Source: Flavobacterium flevense
Lineage (GTDB): Bacteria > Bacteroidota > Bacteroidia > Flavobacteriales > Flavobacteriaceae
Reading direction: 5' to 3'
Assembly (NCBI RefSeq): GCF_900142775.1
Contig: NZ_FRCC01000010.1
Span: forward strand, 1-64,000
DNA length: 64,000 nt
A program made the position numbers and the translations under genes. Below are positions 1-9,621 of this stretch, piece after piece (within the stretch, counting starts at the first letter, position 1; every line of letters begins with the position of its first letter). The notes under the pieces were generated by a model. That model did not search any database. It saw only the letters and a list, made by a program, of their open reading frames with translations, and was not told where the DNA came from.

Positions 1-88
1 GGGGCTCACCTCTTCCCATCCCGAACAGAGTAGTTAAGCCCGCCTGCGCAGATGGTACTGCAGTTTTGTGGGAGAGTATGTCGTCGCC
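1..88 (+). rRNA. rrf: 5S ribosomal RNA, 3' part (5' end outside window)
   Basis: The first bases match the conserved bacterial 5S rRNA body: the CCCATCCCGAACAG loop B/C region, then AGTTAAGCCC, then GATGGTACTGC and GGGAGAGTATG. About the last 88 bases of the molecule are present, so the start, and presumably the 23S and 16S genes, lie left of the window. The exact 3' end is estimated from the start of the T-rich spacer before the terminator hairpin. Confidence 0.93.
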
Positions 89-96
89 TTTCTTTG

Positions 97-127
97 AAAA
101 CCCTGTTTCTAACGAAACGGGGTTTTT
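97..127 (+). terminator. Rho-independent terminator of the rRNA operon
   Basis: Directly after the 5S gene, CCCTGTTTC pairs with GAAACGGGG (one G-T pair) around a TAAC loop, followed by a run of six T. This is the expected end of an rRNA operon transcript. Confidence 0.88.
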
Positions 128-307
128 TGTTTTATACTATTTTGGAATAGAGGTAAAGTTCAAAAGGGATAAGTATTGGATCAATCCAAAAACCTGTGGA
201 GCGATAAAATTAAGCATAAATATTAGTTAGTCTAAAAAGGAAGAATTCCACATTTCTGACTCCTCTGAATTGCGATCTAAAGGCTTTTATTGGATAAAAT
301 AAAAAGA

Positions 308-959
308 TTAATTTTCTTTAAAATATTTACAACAATTTGTTATTGGGCATTGATCGCATTGTGGTGTTGGACGGCAAATTTCTCTGCCCAGAAATGAAAT
401 TGCCATACCTACTTCATTCCATATTTCTTTAGGAAGAATAGCCATTAGTTCTTTTTCAGCTTTCAAACCATTTTTTGTTGGGTTAATTATTCCTATTCTG
501 GGAGCTACCCGAATTACATGTAAATCAGTAATAATTCCTTCTGCAGGAATACCGGCTTCTCTCAAAATAACATTAGCTGATTTACGTCCAATGCCCTTTA
601 GAGATGTTAATGCTGTTAGTGTTAATGGAATATTTTTGTCGGTTTTAATTTCTTTAGCAATCTCTAGTAACCAATCTATTTTATTTTCATGATATTTTAC
701 TGCTGTAAGATATGGGATTAATGCTTTTTTTGGTTGTATTTGCGATACTTTCCATAGTAGGGAACGCATTAAATAATTGAGGAGCTATATTATTTATATT
801 TTTATCTGAGTCCTGGGCTGATAAAACTACCATAACTATTAATTGAAATAAGTTTTGATATTCCAACGGGTGCTTTCGATGAAAATATTTTTCTAAAATC
901 GGATTTAATTCTTTATTCCAATTGGTGGTTTCATCAAATAAGTCTATTTTTATTTTCAT
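308..959 (-). pseudogene. nth: Endonuclease III-like DNA glycosylase, frameshifted
   Basis: Two overlapping minus-strand reading frames together make one endonuclease III (HhH-GPD) protein, a base-excision repair glycosylase/AP lyase. The 5' frame (959 down to about 732) gives the N-terminal helices with VLSAQDSD. The 3' frame (about 731 to 308) gives the helix-hairpin-helix LKGIGRKSANVI with the catalytic Lys, the conserved Asp in ITDLHVIRV, and a Cys cluster C-x5-C-x2-C near the C terminus for an iron-sulfur centre. The frames join at a run of seven T on the plus strand (725-731). With six, the protein reads through as ...TTKKALIPYLTAV... and is 216 residues, close to the usual ~210. It is either a real inactivating frameshift or a homopolymer sequencing error. 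The domain identity is secure; the functional state is not. Confidence 0.85.
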
Positions 960-1320
960 TTGTTACTAAATTATTATTTTTCACAGTAATGTTCTGATTT
1001 TGGAATTATAATTATATAATTTTAAGCAATAAAATAAGAGAAAATAACGATATAATTCTTATTTATTTTTAAATTATCAAATCATAATTAATTCTTCAAA
1101 AATAATACTTTTCAGATGTTTTTAAGAATTAAAAAACTTTGTTTTTAGCGTTATTTTTTTTACATTTTTACTGTAATTGTTTTTGTTTTTTAGTATATTT
1201 AGAAAAACTTAAGAAAAAGTATTCTAAGTGATTTGACTGGATTTGTATTGATTTGAAGATAATTTAACAGAACTATTTTATATTACATTTTTTTAACCAT
1301 AAATAAATTTAAAACGATAA
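960..1320. other. AT-rich intergenic region upstream of glgA
   Basis: These 361 bases lie between the divergent broken nth-like gene and glgA. They are very AT-rich and have no convincing reading frame, hairpin or repeat. The glgA promoter must lie here or in its right half, but I could not pick one clear TAnnTTTG box with a partner at the right spacing. Confidence 0.6.
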
Positions 1321-2742
1321 ATGGAAATATTTCATATAAGTGCAGAATGTTATCCGGTAGCTAAAGTAGGAGGGTTAGCAGATGTGGTTGGAGCCTTGCC
1401 TAAATATCAGAATAAAGCGGGACATAAATTGAGGGTAGTGATGCCTTGTTATGAAACTAAGTTTAGGAAAGAGAATGATTTTGAATGTGTACATTGGGGG
1501 ACTCTTCAGTTAGGAAATTTTAATTTTCCATTTAGTGTTTTAAAGGAAACTAGTGATAAGTTAGGGTTTGAGTTGTATTTGATGGAAATACCGGAACTTT
1601 TTGACCGAAAAGAGGTTTATGGGTATGAAGACGATGTTGAGCGTTTTATGGCTTTTCAGATTGCTACTCTGGACTGGATTATAGGAAGAGAGGCTATGCC
1701 TGATGTTATTAATTGCCATGATCATCATACGGGATTGATTCCTTTTATGATGCAACATTGTTATAAATACCATCAGTTATTAAATACACCATCGATGCTT
1801 ACTATTCATAATGGTTTGTATCAGGGACAGTTTAGTTTTGATAAGATCAATTATTTTCCGGAATTTGATAGGACTCATGTTAAACTATTAGAATGGAATC
1901 ATCAAATTAACTCGTTGGCGGTAGGTGTCAAATGTGCTTCGGCGGTTACTACTGTTTCTCCAAGTTATTTAAATGAGATAAATAATTCAGCTAATGGTTT
2001 AGAATCTTTATTTAATATAGTGCGTTATAAGTCTAGGGGGATATTAAACGGTATTGATACAGAGGTTTGGGATCCTTTAAAAGATAAAATGCTGGAGAAA
2101 AATTATTCGATTCAAAATTTCGAAAAAGGAAAGCAACAAAATAAAGAAACACTTTGTACTCTTTTTAATTTAGATCCATCCAAACCTTTATTTAGTTTTA
2201 TAGGCAGATTATGGGATGAAAAAGGGGGAGATTTATTGCCTCAGGCTTCGGCTTTAGCTCTTTCTGAAAATTTTAAAGAAATTAATATTTTAATATTAGG
2301 TTCAGGAAGTGCACAAATAGAAAATCAGCTGAATAGTTTATTGGTAGATTATAAAGGAAATTACAATACGTTTATTGGTTACAATGAAGAGTTAGCTCAT
2401 TTAATTTATGCCGGAGCAGATTTTTTACTAATGCCATCCAGAGTAGAACCTTGCGGACTAAATCAAATGTATTCCTTACGATATGGAACAATTCCTATAG
2501 TGAGGAGAACAGGAGGATTGAAAGATACTGTAATTGATTTTGGGGATAATGGAAACGGAATTTGTCATGACCAATCTTCTGTGGGTGACATCTGTTATTC
2601 TATTCAAAGGGCGGTAAGTTTGTACGAAGATAAAAAGCATTTGAATGAAATAAGAAAAAAAGGAATGAGTACGGATCATTCCTGGGAAAAAGCAAGTCAG
2701 GAATATATAGAAATGTACAACTTAATACTAAACAAAATATGA
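1321..2742 (+). CDS. glgA: Glycogen synthase (ADP-glucose type)
   Basis: This GT5 enzyme transfers glucose from ADP-glucose to the non-reducing end of an alpha-1,4-glucan. The 473-residue length is normal for bacterial GlgA. The ADP-glucose-binding KVGGL motif is at residues 15-19. The N-terminal starch-synthase catalytic domain has the VINCHDHHTGLIP stretch, and the C-terminal GT1-like half carries SRVEPCGLNQMYSLRYG, which contains the usual donor-binding Glu. The ATG at 1321 places KVGGL at its usual distance from the N terminus. The stop overlaps the glgC start by four bases (ATGA), so translation of the two is probably coupled. It is the first gene of a glgA-glgC-glgB cluster, which supports a storage-glycogen role in the cytoplasm. 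Confidence 0.96.
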   Translation: MEIFHISAECYPVAKVGGLADVVGALPKYQNKAGHKLRVVMPCYETKFRKENDFECVHWGTLQLGNFNFPFSVLKETSDKLGFELYLMEIPELFDRKEVYGYEDDVERFMAFQIATLDWIIGREAMPDVINCHDHHTGLIPFMMQHCYKYHQLLNTPSMLTIHNGLYQGQFSFDKINYFPEFDRTHVKLLEWNHQINSLAVGVKCASAVTTVSPSYLNEINNSANGLESLFNIVRYKSRGILNGIDTEVWDPLKDKMLEKNYSIQNFEKGKQQNKETLCTLFNLDPSKPLFSFIGRLWDEKGGDLLPQASALALSENFKEINILILGSGSAQIENQLNSLLVDYKGNYNTFIGYNEELAHLIYAGADFLLMPSRVEPCGLNQMYSLRYGTIPIVRRTGGLKDTVIDFGDNGNGICHDQSSVGDICYSIQRAVSLYEDKKHLNEIRKKGMSTDHSWEKASQEYIEMYNLILNKI

Positions 2743-4019
2743 AGGCAAAAAGAAAAAACGTTATTGCTATTATCTTAGGCGGGGGACAAGGATCCAGACT
2801 TTATCCGTTGACAGAAACCAGATCAAAACCGGCAGTACCAGTGGGAGGGAAATATAGATTAGTTGATATTCCTATATCAAATTGTATGAATTCAGATATT
2901 TACAGAATGTTTGTATTGACACAATTTAATTCGGCTTCGCTGAATGCACATATCAAGAATACCTATGTTTTTAGTGCTTTTAGTCAGGCATTTGTAGACA
3001 TATTAGCAGCAGAGCAAACACCGGATAATCCAACCTGGTTTCAGGGAACGGCTGATGCTGTAAGGCAATGTATGCCCCATTTTTTAAACCATAATTTTGA
3101 TTATGCTTTAATTCTATCTGGAGATCAATTGTATCAAATGGATTTTAATGATATGCTTGAAGAGCACATTAAAAACGAAGCAGATATTACAATTGCAACT
3201 TTACCAGTAAATGCTAAGGATGCTCCTGATTTTGGAATCTTAAAATCAAATAATGAAGGTTGTGTAGAATCTTTTATAGAAAAACCAGTAAAAGAACTTT
3301 TACCGGATTGGGAATCTGAGGTAAGTGAACAAATGGAAGCTGAAGGGAAAAAATATCTAGCCTCTATGGGTATTTATATTTTTAACAAAAAGCTTTTAGT
3401 AGATTTAATGGCAGATCCCGATACAAAAGACTTTGGTAAAGAAATTATTCCAAATGCTGTTGGGAATAAAAAAATACTTAGTTATCAATATGAAGGTTAT
3501 TGGACTGATATTGGAAACATAGATTCCTTTTTTGAAGCTAATATAGGATTGACTGAGGATGTTCCTAAATTTAATTTATTTGATAACGATAATAAAATTT
3601 ATACCAGACCCCGATTATTACCACCATCAAAATTTAAAAATACAATGGTTGATAAATCATTGATTTCTGAAGGTTGTATTATCAATGCTAAGGAAATTAA
3701 AAATTCTGTAATTGGTATTCGATCCAGAATTGGTAAAGATTCTATCATCAACAGTACGTATGTAATGGGTAATGATATTTATCAAAGCATTGAAGATATG
3801 GAAGAAGATGCTAAGGAAAATAAAATATTAGTGGGGATAGGAGAAGGCTGTTATATTAACAATGCATTAGTGGATAAAGATTGCCGCATAGGTAATAATG
3901 TATATATTAACGGTGGACCGCATTTAGAAAATCTAACCACAAAATTATATACCATAAAAGATGGAATTGTAGTAATCAAGAAAGGTGTAACTTTGCCTGA
4001 TAATTTTAGAATTGAATAA
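2739..4019 (+). CDS. glgC: Glucose-1-phosphate adenylyltransferase (ADP-glucose pyrophosphorylase)
   Basis: This enzyme makes ADP-glucose from glucose-1-phosphate and ATP, the committed step of bacterial glycogen synthesis. The nucleotidyltransferase signature GGGQGSRLYPLT starts at residue 14, followed by SKPAVPVGGKYRLVD and, further on, FQGTADAVRQ. The C-terminal third has hexapeptide-like beta-helix sequence (SRIGKDSIIN, CRIGNNVYI), as expected for the regulatory domain. The 426-residue length is normal. The start overlaps the end of glgA by four bases. The enzyme is normally a tetramer under allosteric control; which effectors act here cannot be read from the sequence. Confidence 0.96.
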   Translation: MKAKRKNVIAIILGGGQGSRLYPLTETRSKPAVPVGGKYRLVDIPISNCMNSDIYRMFVLTQFNSASLNAHIKNTYVFSAFSQAFVDILAAEQTPDNPTWFQGTADAVRQCMPHFLNHNFDYALILSGDQLYQMDFNDMLEEHIKNEADITIATLPVNAKDAPDFGILKSNNEGCVESFIEKPVKELLPDWESEVSEQMEAEGKKYLASMGIYIFNKKLLVDLMADPDTKDFGKEIIPNAVGNKKILSYQYEGYWTDIGNIDSFFEANIGLTEDVPKFNLFDNDNKIYTRPRLLPPSKFKNTMVDKSLISEGCIINAKEIKNSVIGIRSRIGKDSIINSTYVMGNDIYQSIEDMEEDAKENKILVGIGEGCYINNALVDKDCRIGNNVYINGGPHLENLTTKLYTIKDGIVVIKKGVTLPDNFRIE

Positions 4020-4079
4020 GTTAGCAAACTGTTTTTATCAATATTCTATTTTGAGATTTAGAATTATACCAATAATACT

Positions 4080-5984
4080 ATGAGTAAAGTTATTTCGCAT
4101 TCCCTATTTACTGATTTTGATATTAACTTATTCAAAGCTGGAAAACATTTTAAATTATATGAAAAGTTAGGAGCTCATTTAATTGAATTAAATGGAGTTC
4201 AGGGGGTTTATTTTGCTGTTTGGGCACCTACTGCACATTCTGTTTCTGTCGTGGGGGATTTTAATTTCTGGACACAGGGAGAACATGAGCTTTTTGTACG
4301 TTGGGATTCTTCAGGAATTTGGGAAGGTTTTATTCCAAATATCCAAAAAGGCACTACTTATAAATATAAAATTTTATCTAATAATGGTGGTCTTGTTACA
4401 GAAAAAGCAGATCCATTTGCTTTATATTGTGAGAAACCACCACATACAGCTTCTGTTGTATGGGATTTAAATCATAAGTGGGAAGATTCTAAATGGATGA
4501 AAAACCGGAAAGAACACAATGATTTAAATAAACCTTATTCAGTATATGAAGTGCATTTAGGTTCGTGGAAACGTGCCGAAGAAAACCGGTTTTTAACTTA
4601 TCTTGAACTAGCCGAAGACTTGGTCAGCTATGTTAAGGAAATGGGCTTTACGCATGTGGAATTTATGCCCATAATGGAATATCCGTATGATCCTTCCTGG
4701 GGATACCAGCTTGTAGGTTATTTTGCGCCAACATCCCGTTTTGGAAATCCACAGGATTTTATGGTGCTGGTCGATAAACTACATCAGGCAGGCATCGGAG
4801 TTATTCTGGATTGGGTTCCTTCTCATTTTCCTGATGACGCACATGGATTAGGTTATTTTGACGGATCAAATTTATATGAACATCCTGATCGCAGAAAAGG
4901 ATATCATCCGGATTGGAAAAGTTTAGTGTTTAATTATGGAAGGAATGAAGTTCGTTCTTTCTTAATTAGTAATGCTTTATTCTGGTTGGATTATTACCAT
5001 ATTGATGGATTAAGAGTTGATGCGGTAGCTTCAATGCTTTATTTGGATTATTCCAGAAATGATGGTGAATGGGAACCTAATATCTTTGGAGGCAGGGAAA
5101 ATCTGGATACCATAAGTTTCCTGAAAGAATTTAACGAAGTAGTGTATTCTAATTTTGAAGGGGTACAAACTATTGCCGAAGAAAGTACTTCGTTTCCAAT
5201 GGTTTCAAGACCCACAGATGTAGGCGGACTTGGTTTTGGGATGAAATGGATGATGGGCTGGATGCACGATACCTTAAAATATTTCCAAAAAGATACGGTT
5301 TACAGAAAGTACCATCAAAATGATTTGACTTTTTCAATGACGTATGGTTTTACCGAAAACTTTATGCTGCCTTTATCTCATGATGAAGTAGTGTACGGAA
5401 AAAAATCTATTGCTGACAGAATGCCCGGAGATGAATGGCAAAAGTTTGCCAACTTACGTTTGTTGTACAGTTATATGTTTACGCATCCTGGAACGAATTT
5501 ATTGTTTATGGGTGGCGAATTCGGACAAATGAAGGAATGGAATTTTCAGGAAAGTCTGGATTGGCATTTATTGCAATATCCGGTTCACAATGGTGTAAAA
5601 GAGCTGATTAAAGATTTGAATTCATTGTATAAATCAGAACCAGCTTTATATGAAAAACAGTTTAGTCCTGAAGGTTTTGAATGGATTAATTATTCAGATC
5701 ATCAGAACGCAGTTATTTCTTACATTCGAAAAGGAAATGATCCAAAAGACAATCTAATTGTAGTATGTAATTTCACCCAGGTGATTCGGGAAAATTACAG
5801 AATCGGGGTTCCTAAAAAAGGAAAATTAACTGAAGTTTTTAATAGTGATTTGAAAAAATATAATGGAAGTAATGTAACCAATACATCAAAAGTGGAGATA
5901 GAATCTTCACCTTATGATGGTCGGGATTACTCAGCAGAATTGTTGTTACCGCCATTAAGTGTTACTGTTTTTAGAATTTCATAA
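4080..5984 (+). CDS. glgB: 1,4-alpha-glucan branching enzyme (GH13)
   Basis: This enzyme introduces alpha-1,6 branches into glycogen. The N-terminal ~110 residues are a CBM48-type domain (FAVWAPTAHSVSVVGDFNFW). The GH13 barrel follows with LGSW and EFMPIMEYPYDPSWGYQ. The catalytic residues can be placed: nucleophile Asp314 in DGLRVDAV, acid/base Glu367 in TIAEEST, and the third acid Asp435 in LSHDEV. The C-terminal beta domain ends at 634 residues, a normal length. The 60-base gap after glgC has no terminator, so the three glg genes probably form one transcript. A hairpin with a T run follows the stop. Confidence 0.96.
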   Translation: MSKVISHSLFTDFDINLFKAGKHFKLYEKLGAHLIELNGVQGVYFAVWAPTAHSVSVVGDFNFWTQGEHELFVRWDSSGIWEGFIPNIQKGTTYKYKILSNNGGLVTEKADPFALYCEKPPHTASVVWDLNHKWEDSKWMKNRKEHNDLNKPYSVYEVHLGSWKRAEENRFLTYLELAEDLVSYVKEMGFTHVEFMPIMEYPYDPSWGYQLVGYFAPTSRFGNPQDFMVLVDKLHQAGIGVILDWVPSHFPDDAHGLGYFDGSNLYEHPDRRKGYHPDWKSLVFNYGRNEVRSFLISNALFWLDYYHIDGLRVDAVASMLYLDYSRNDGEWEPNIFGGRENLDTISFLKEFNEVVYSNFEGVQTIAEESTSFPMVSRPTDVGGLGFGMKWMMGWMHDTLKYFQKDTVYRKYHQNDLTFSMTYGFTENFMLPLSHDEVVYGKKSIADRMPGDEWQKFANLRLLYSYMFTHPGTNLLFMGGEFGQMKEWNFQESLDWHLLQYPVHNGVKELIKDLNSLYKSEPALYEKQFSPEGFEWINYSDHQNAVISYIRKGNDPKDNLIVVCNFTQVIRENYRIGVPKKGKLTEVFNSDLKKYNGSNVTNTSKVEIESSPYDGRDYSAELLLPPLSVTVFRIS

Positions 5985-6041
5985 GCAGTTAACAGCAAAC
6001 CAAAAAAGTATGGTTGAATAAAATTAATTTTTTTTATAAAG

Positions 6042-6076
6042 GAGTATTAATTAAAATATTAATACTTCTTTTTTTT
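6042..6076 (+). terminator. Terminator after glgB
   Basis: AGTATTAAT and ATTAATACT form a perfect nine-base stem around a short A-rich loop, followed by a run of T. It separates the glgACB transcript from the GH31 gene downstream. Confidence 0.75.
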
Positions 6077-6145
6077 GCCAAATAAACAGCTAAATCGTTT
6101 TCGTGAATAAAAATAGTATTCTTTATTTATCAAAAGGATTTTTTG

Positions 6146-6153
6146 TAAGTTTG
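6146..6153 (+). promoter_or_regulatory. Possible -7 box for the GH31 gene
   Basis: TAAGTTTG matches the Bacteroidota -7 consensus TAnnTTTG exactly, 38 bases before the ATG at 6191 and after the glgB terminator. The expected -33 position reads TTTA rather than TTTG, so this is a weak prediction. Confidence 0.35.
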
Positions 6154-6190
6154 AGAGGAGTGCATAGTAATAATCAAAAATAGGGTTGAC

Positions 6191-8587
6191 ATGATTACAA
6201 ATACAGAATTAGAATATAAAGGAGATTTATATCCATCAAAAATAGTTTCTTTTAAACAAGATGTTGATTCCGTTTATTTTTACACTGAGAATAACGTTAT
6301 TTTAAAACTAACGGTATTAAGAGACAGTTTAATTAGGTTTCGTTATACTACAAAAGGTTATTTTAGTAATGATTTTTCATATGCAATTGATGAAGGGCAT
6401 TCTCATGGATACAATCATTTAGAGATTACAGAAGAAGATACGTATTATCAAATAACCACAAACAAAGTCATCTGTAAAATTCAAAAAACAGATTTAAGAT
6501 CATCTATATATGATTTAAAAGGAAATGTGCTCTTAGAAGATGAATTAGGTTTTCATTGGGAGGAATCTTATGAGTTTGGGGGGAACATTGTTAAAATGAG
6601 TAAAGCTTCCAGAGAAGGAGAATGTTTTTATGGTTTAGGCGATAAGGCGACTCAAATGAATCTTAAAGGAAAAAGAGTTGAAAACTTTGCTACTGATCAA
6701 TATGCTTTTCAAAAAGAACAGGAACCTCTGTATAAAGTTGTTCCTTTTTATATAGGTTTACATAATAAGCAGGCCTACGGAATTTTCTTTGATAATACCT
6801 TTAGAACATTTTTTGATTTTTGTCACGAAAGAAGAAATGTAACCAGCTTCTGGTCAGATGGAGGAGAAATGAATTATTATTTTTTCTACGGACCTAATAT
6901 GCAGGATGTCGTGACTTCTTATACTGATTTGACAGGAAAACCAGAGCTTCCGCCTTTATGGGCATTAGGATATCATCAATGTAAATGGAGTTATTACCCT
7001 GAAAGCAATGTTAAAGAAGTGACTGCTAAGTTCAGAGAATTACAAATTCCTTGTGATGCCATTTATCTGGATATTGATTATATGGACGGATTTAGATGTT
7101 TTACCTGGAATAAAGATTATTTTCCGGATCCTAAACGAATGGTTGCTGAACTGGCTCAGGATGGCTTTAAGACCATTGTGATTATTGATCCCGGAATAAA
7201 AATAGACAAAGAATACTGGGTTTATAAAGAAGCTTTAGAGAAAGATTATTTTTGTAAAAGAGCCGATGGCCCTTATATGAAAGGAAAAGTGTGGCCAGGT
7301 GAATGTAACTTCCCGGATTACACAAATCCCGAAGTAAGAGAGTGGTGGGCCGGATTGTTTAAGGAATTAATTTCAGATATTGGCGTAAAAGGAGTATGGA
7401 ATGATATGAATGAACCCGCAGTTATGGAAGTTCCTAATAAAACATTCCCTAATGATGTGCGTCATAATTATGATGGAAATCCTTGTAGTCATCGAAAAGC
7501 ACATAATATTTATGGAACTCAAATGGCCAGAGCAACTTATCATGGTGTGAAACGTTTTGCTTATCCAAAGAGACCTTTTATTATAACCCGTTCCGCTTAT
7601 TCAGGAGCACAACGTTATTCTTCGTCTTGGACTGGAGATAATGTTGCTTCCTGGGAACATCTTTGGATTGCTAATATTCAGGTGCAAAGAATGTCAATTT
7701 CAGGAATGGGATTCACCGGCTCAGATATTGGAGGATTTGCAGAGCAGCCTTCGGGAGAATTATATGCCAGATGGATCCAGTTAGGTGTTTTTCATCCTTT
7801 TTGCAGAACACACTCTTCCGGAGATCATGGTAATCAGGAACCATGGGCTTTTGATGAAGAAGTTATTGATATTACCAGAAAATTTGTCAATCTCCGTTAC
7901 CAGTTACTACCTTATTTATATACTATGTTCTGGCAATATATTGAGGAAGGAACACCTATGCTAAAACCTTTAGTATATTTTGATCAGGAAGATATTCAGA
8001 CTTATTATCGAAATGACGAATTTATTTTTGGAAACCAAATATTAGTTTGTCCTATTTTAGAGCCTAATTCTTTAGGAAGAAGAATGTATGTGCCAAAAGG
8101 AGAATGGTACAATTACTGGACTAACAGTATGGTAAAAGGTGGAAAAGAAATGTGGGTGGACAGTAAATTTGATGAAATCCCTGTGTTTGTAAAAGCCGGA
8201 GCCATTATTCCTAAATATCCGGTACAGCAATATGTAGGAGAATTAGAATTTGATGAATTAACATTGGATGTGTATTATAAAGAAGGAAAAGAAAAATCGG
8301 TAGTGTATGAAGATGCACAAGATGGTTATGATTACAAAAAAGGAAGATTTAGCTTCTTATCATTTCAATTAACAGGAAAAGAAAAAGAAGTTAATATTCA
8401 ATTACACAAAGATGGAAAGTACGATACCAATTATTCTAATTTTAAAATTAATTTTATTGGATTGCCATTTGAAATTAAAACTATAGAAATCGATAATGAA
8501 GAAATCGTTTTTGATAAAAATCTTTTTAAAGAAAATCAGTACCTGATTGTTCCTAAGAATTTTAACGTTTTACATATTATTGGTTAA
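6191..8587 (+). CDS. GH31 family alpha-glucosidase
   Basis: This 798-residue retaining alpha-glucosidase has the GH31 layout: an N-terminal beta-sandwich, then a catalytic barrel. The nucleophile is Asp405 in WNDMNEP, and the acid/base is probably Asp483 in SSWTGDN. C-terminal beta domains include the typical stretch YVPKGEWYNYWT. There is no signal peptide, so it is probably cytoplasmic. Its position just after glgACB suggests that it hydrolyses glycogen- or maltodextrin-derived oligosaccharides, but a terminator and a possible separate promoter lie between, so co-transcription is not assured. Exact substrate preference (maltose, isomaltose, others) cannot be read from the sequence. Confidence 0.92.
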   Translation: MITNTELEYKGDLYPSKIVSFKQDVDSVYFYTENNVILKLTVLRDSLIRFRYTTKGYFSNDFSYAIDEGHSHGYNHLEITEEDTYYQITTNKVICKIQKTDLRSSIYDLKGNVLLEDELGFHWEESYEFGGNIVKMSKASREGECFYGLGDKATQMNLKGKRVENFATDQYAFQKEQEPLYKVVPFYIGLHNKQAYGIFFDNTFRTFFDFCHERRNVTSFWSDGGEMNYYFFYGPNMQDVVTSYTDLTGKPELPPLWALGYHQCKWSYYPESNVKEVTAKFRELQIPCDAIYLDIDYMDGFRCFTWNKDYFPDPKRMVAELAQDGFKTIVIIDPGIKIDKEYWVYKEALEKDYFCKRADGPYMKGKVWPGECNFPDYTNPEVREWWAGLFKELISDIGVKGVWNDMNEPAVMEVPNKTFPNDVRHNYDGNPCSHRKAHNIYGTQMARATYHGVKRFAYPKRPFIITRSAYSGAQRYSSSWTGDNVASWEHLWIANIQVQRMSISGMGFTGSDIGGFAEQPSGELYARWIQLGVFHPFCRTHSSGDHGNQEPWAFDEEVIDITRKFVNLRYQLLPYLYTMFWQYIEEGTPMLKPLVYFDQEDIQTYYRNDEFIFGNQILVCPILEPNSLGRRMYVPKGEWYNYWTNSMVKGGKEMWVDSKFDEIPVFVKAGAIIPKYPVQQYVGELEFDELTLDVYYKEGKEKSVVYEDAQDGYDYKKGRFSFLSFQLTGKEKEVNIQLHKDGKYDTNYSNFKINFIGLPFEIKTIEIDNEEIVFDKNLFKENQYLIVPKNFNVLHIIG

Positions 8588-8652
8588 CCAACTAAATTAA
8601 TATCTTGATACAATTGCAATTAATTTTATAAAATTCAAATTAATAATAATTG

Positions 8653-8660
8653 TATTTTTG
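8653..8660 (+). promoter_or_regulatory. Possible -7 box for the M48 peptidase gene
   Basis: TATTTTTG fits TAnnTTTG and lies 20 bases before the ATG at 8681, in a 93-base gap. No clear -33 element was found at the standard spacing. Confidence 0.35.
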
Positions 8661-8680
8661 TTAAGAAAAATTTAAGTATT

Positions 8681-9499
8681 ATGAAAAAGAATTTATTATT
8701 TATAGGTATTGCTGTTGCAGGTTTAATATATTCCTGTGCAACGAATCCATTGACTGGAAAAAAGACATTAAATTTTGTCTCTAATAGCGAATTGTTTCCT
8801 TCTTCATTTCAACAGTATAAAACTTTTTTGAATGAAAATAAGGTGATCACAGGTACTGCCGATGCTAAAAAAGTAGAAACGGTAGGGATGAAAATTAAAT
8901 CGGCTGCCGAACGTTATCTGGCCTCATTAGGGCAAACCGATTACTTAAACGGTTATCAGTGGGAGTATAAATTAGTAGATAGTAAGGATATAAATGCCTG
9001 GTGTATGCCGGGTGGTAAAATTGTAGTTTACTCAGGTATTTTACCGGTAACTAAAAATGATGCCGGATTAGCTACTGTAATGGGACACGAAGTTTCTCAC
9101 GCGCTTGCTAATCATGGAGCACAGCGTATGAGTGCCTCTCAATTGCAAACTTTAGGAGCGGCTGGGGTGGCTGTTGCAACAGGAAGTAAAAGTGCTGAAA
9201 AACAACAAATGTGGCAACAATATTACGGAATTGGTTCCCAAGTAGGAGTGATGCTTCCTTTTAGCAGAAGCCATGAAACGGAGGCTGATAAAATAGGCTT
9301 GATTTTAATGGCAATTGCAGGTTACAATCCTGAAGAAGCAATTAGTTTCTGGACACGAATGTCAGCTAGTTCTAATGGTCAGGCCCCTGCCGAAATGTTA
9401 AGTACGCACCCATCGGATGCAACCAGAATTGCTAATTTGAAAGCGATGGTTCCGGAGGCAAAAGCAGTTGCTGCTAAATTTGGAGTTACATTTAAATAA
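8681..9499 (+). CDS. M48 family metallopeptidase, lipoprotein
   Basis: This 272-residue zinc peptidase resembles the BepA/LoiP group of periplasmic outer-membrane quality-control proteases. A lipoprotein signal ends at Cys19 (AGLIYSC). The zinc motif is HEVSH at residues 136-140, and the third ligand is the Glu in SHETEADKIG. The C-terminal STHPSDATRIANL motif is characteristic of M48 peptidases of this type. There is no C-terminal TPR domain, unlike BepA, which matches the shorter LoiP-like form. The protein is probably anchored in the outer membrane facing the periplasm. It appears to be a single-gene unit: a hairpin terminator follows, and the preceding gene ends 93 bases upstream. Confidence 0.93.
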   Translation: MKKNLLFIGIAVAGLIYSCATNPLTGKKTLNFVSNSELFPSSFQQYKTFLNENKVITGTADAKKVETVGMKIKSAAERYLASLGQTDYLNGYQWEYKLVDSKDINAWCMPGGKIVVYSGILPVTKNDAGLATVMGHEVSHALANHGAQRMSASQLQTLGAAGVAVATGSKSAEKQQMWQQYYGIGSQVGVMLPFSRSHETEADKIGLILMAIAGYNPEEAISFWTRMSASSNGQAPAEMLSTHPSDATRIANLKAMVPEAKAVAAKFGVTFK

Positions 9500-9519
9500 A
9501 AAAAAAATAAAATAAGTTA

Positions 9520-9549
9520 TAAGCCAATTCGTCAGAGTTGGCTTTTTTT
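9520..9549 (+). terminator. Terminator after the M48 gene
   Basis: AAGCCAA pairs with TTGGCTT around a ~10-base loop, followed by a T run, 21 bases after the peptidase stop codon. Confidence 0.75.
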
Positions 9550-9621
9550 ATGTAATAAAATTCGAAAATTAAAGTAGAAACTGTTTAAAAAAAATAATAA
9601 ATTCGTCAAAAAAAAACAGCT

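Noticed and set aside
170..300. Remnant of a coding gene between the 5S terminator and the nth-like gene
   Set aside because: All frames are interrupted by several stops and no recognisable protein fragment could be read.
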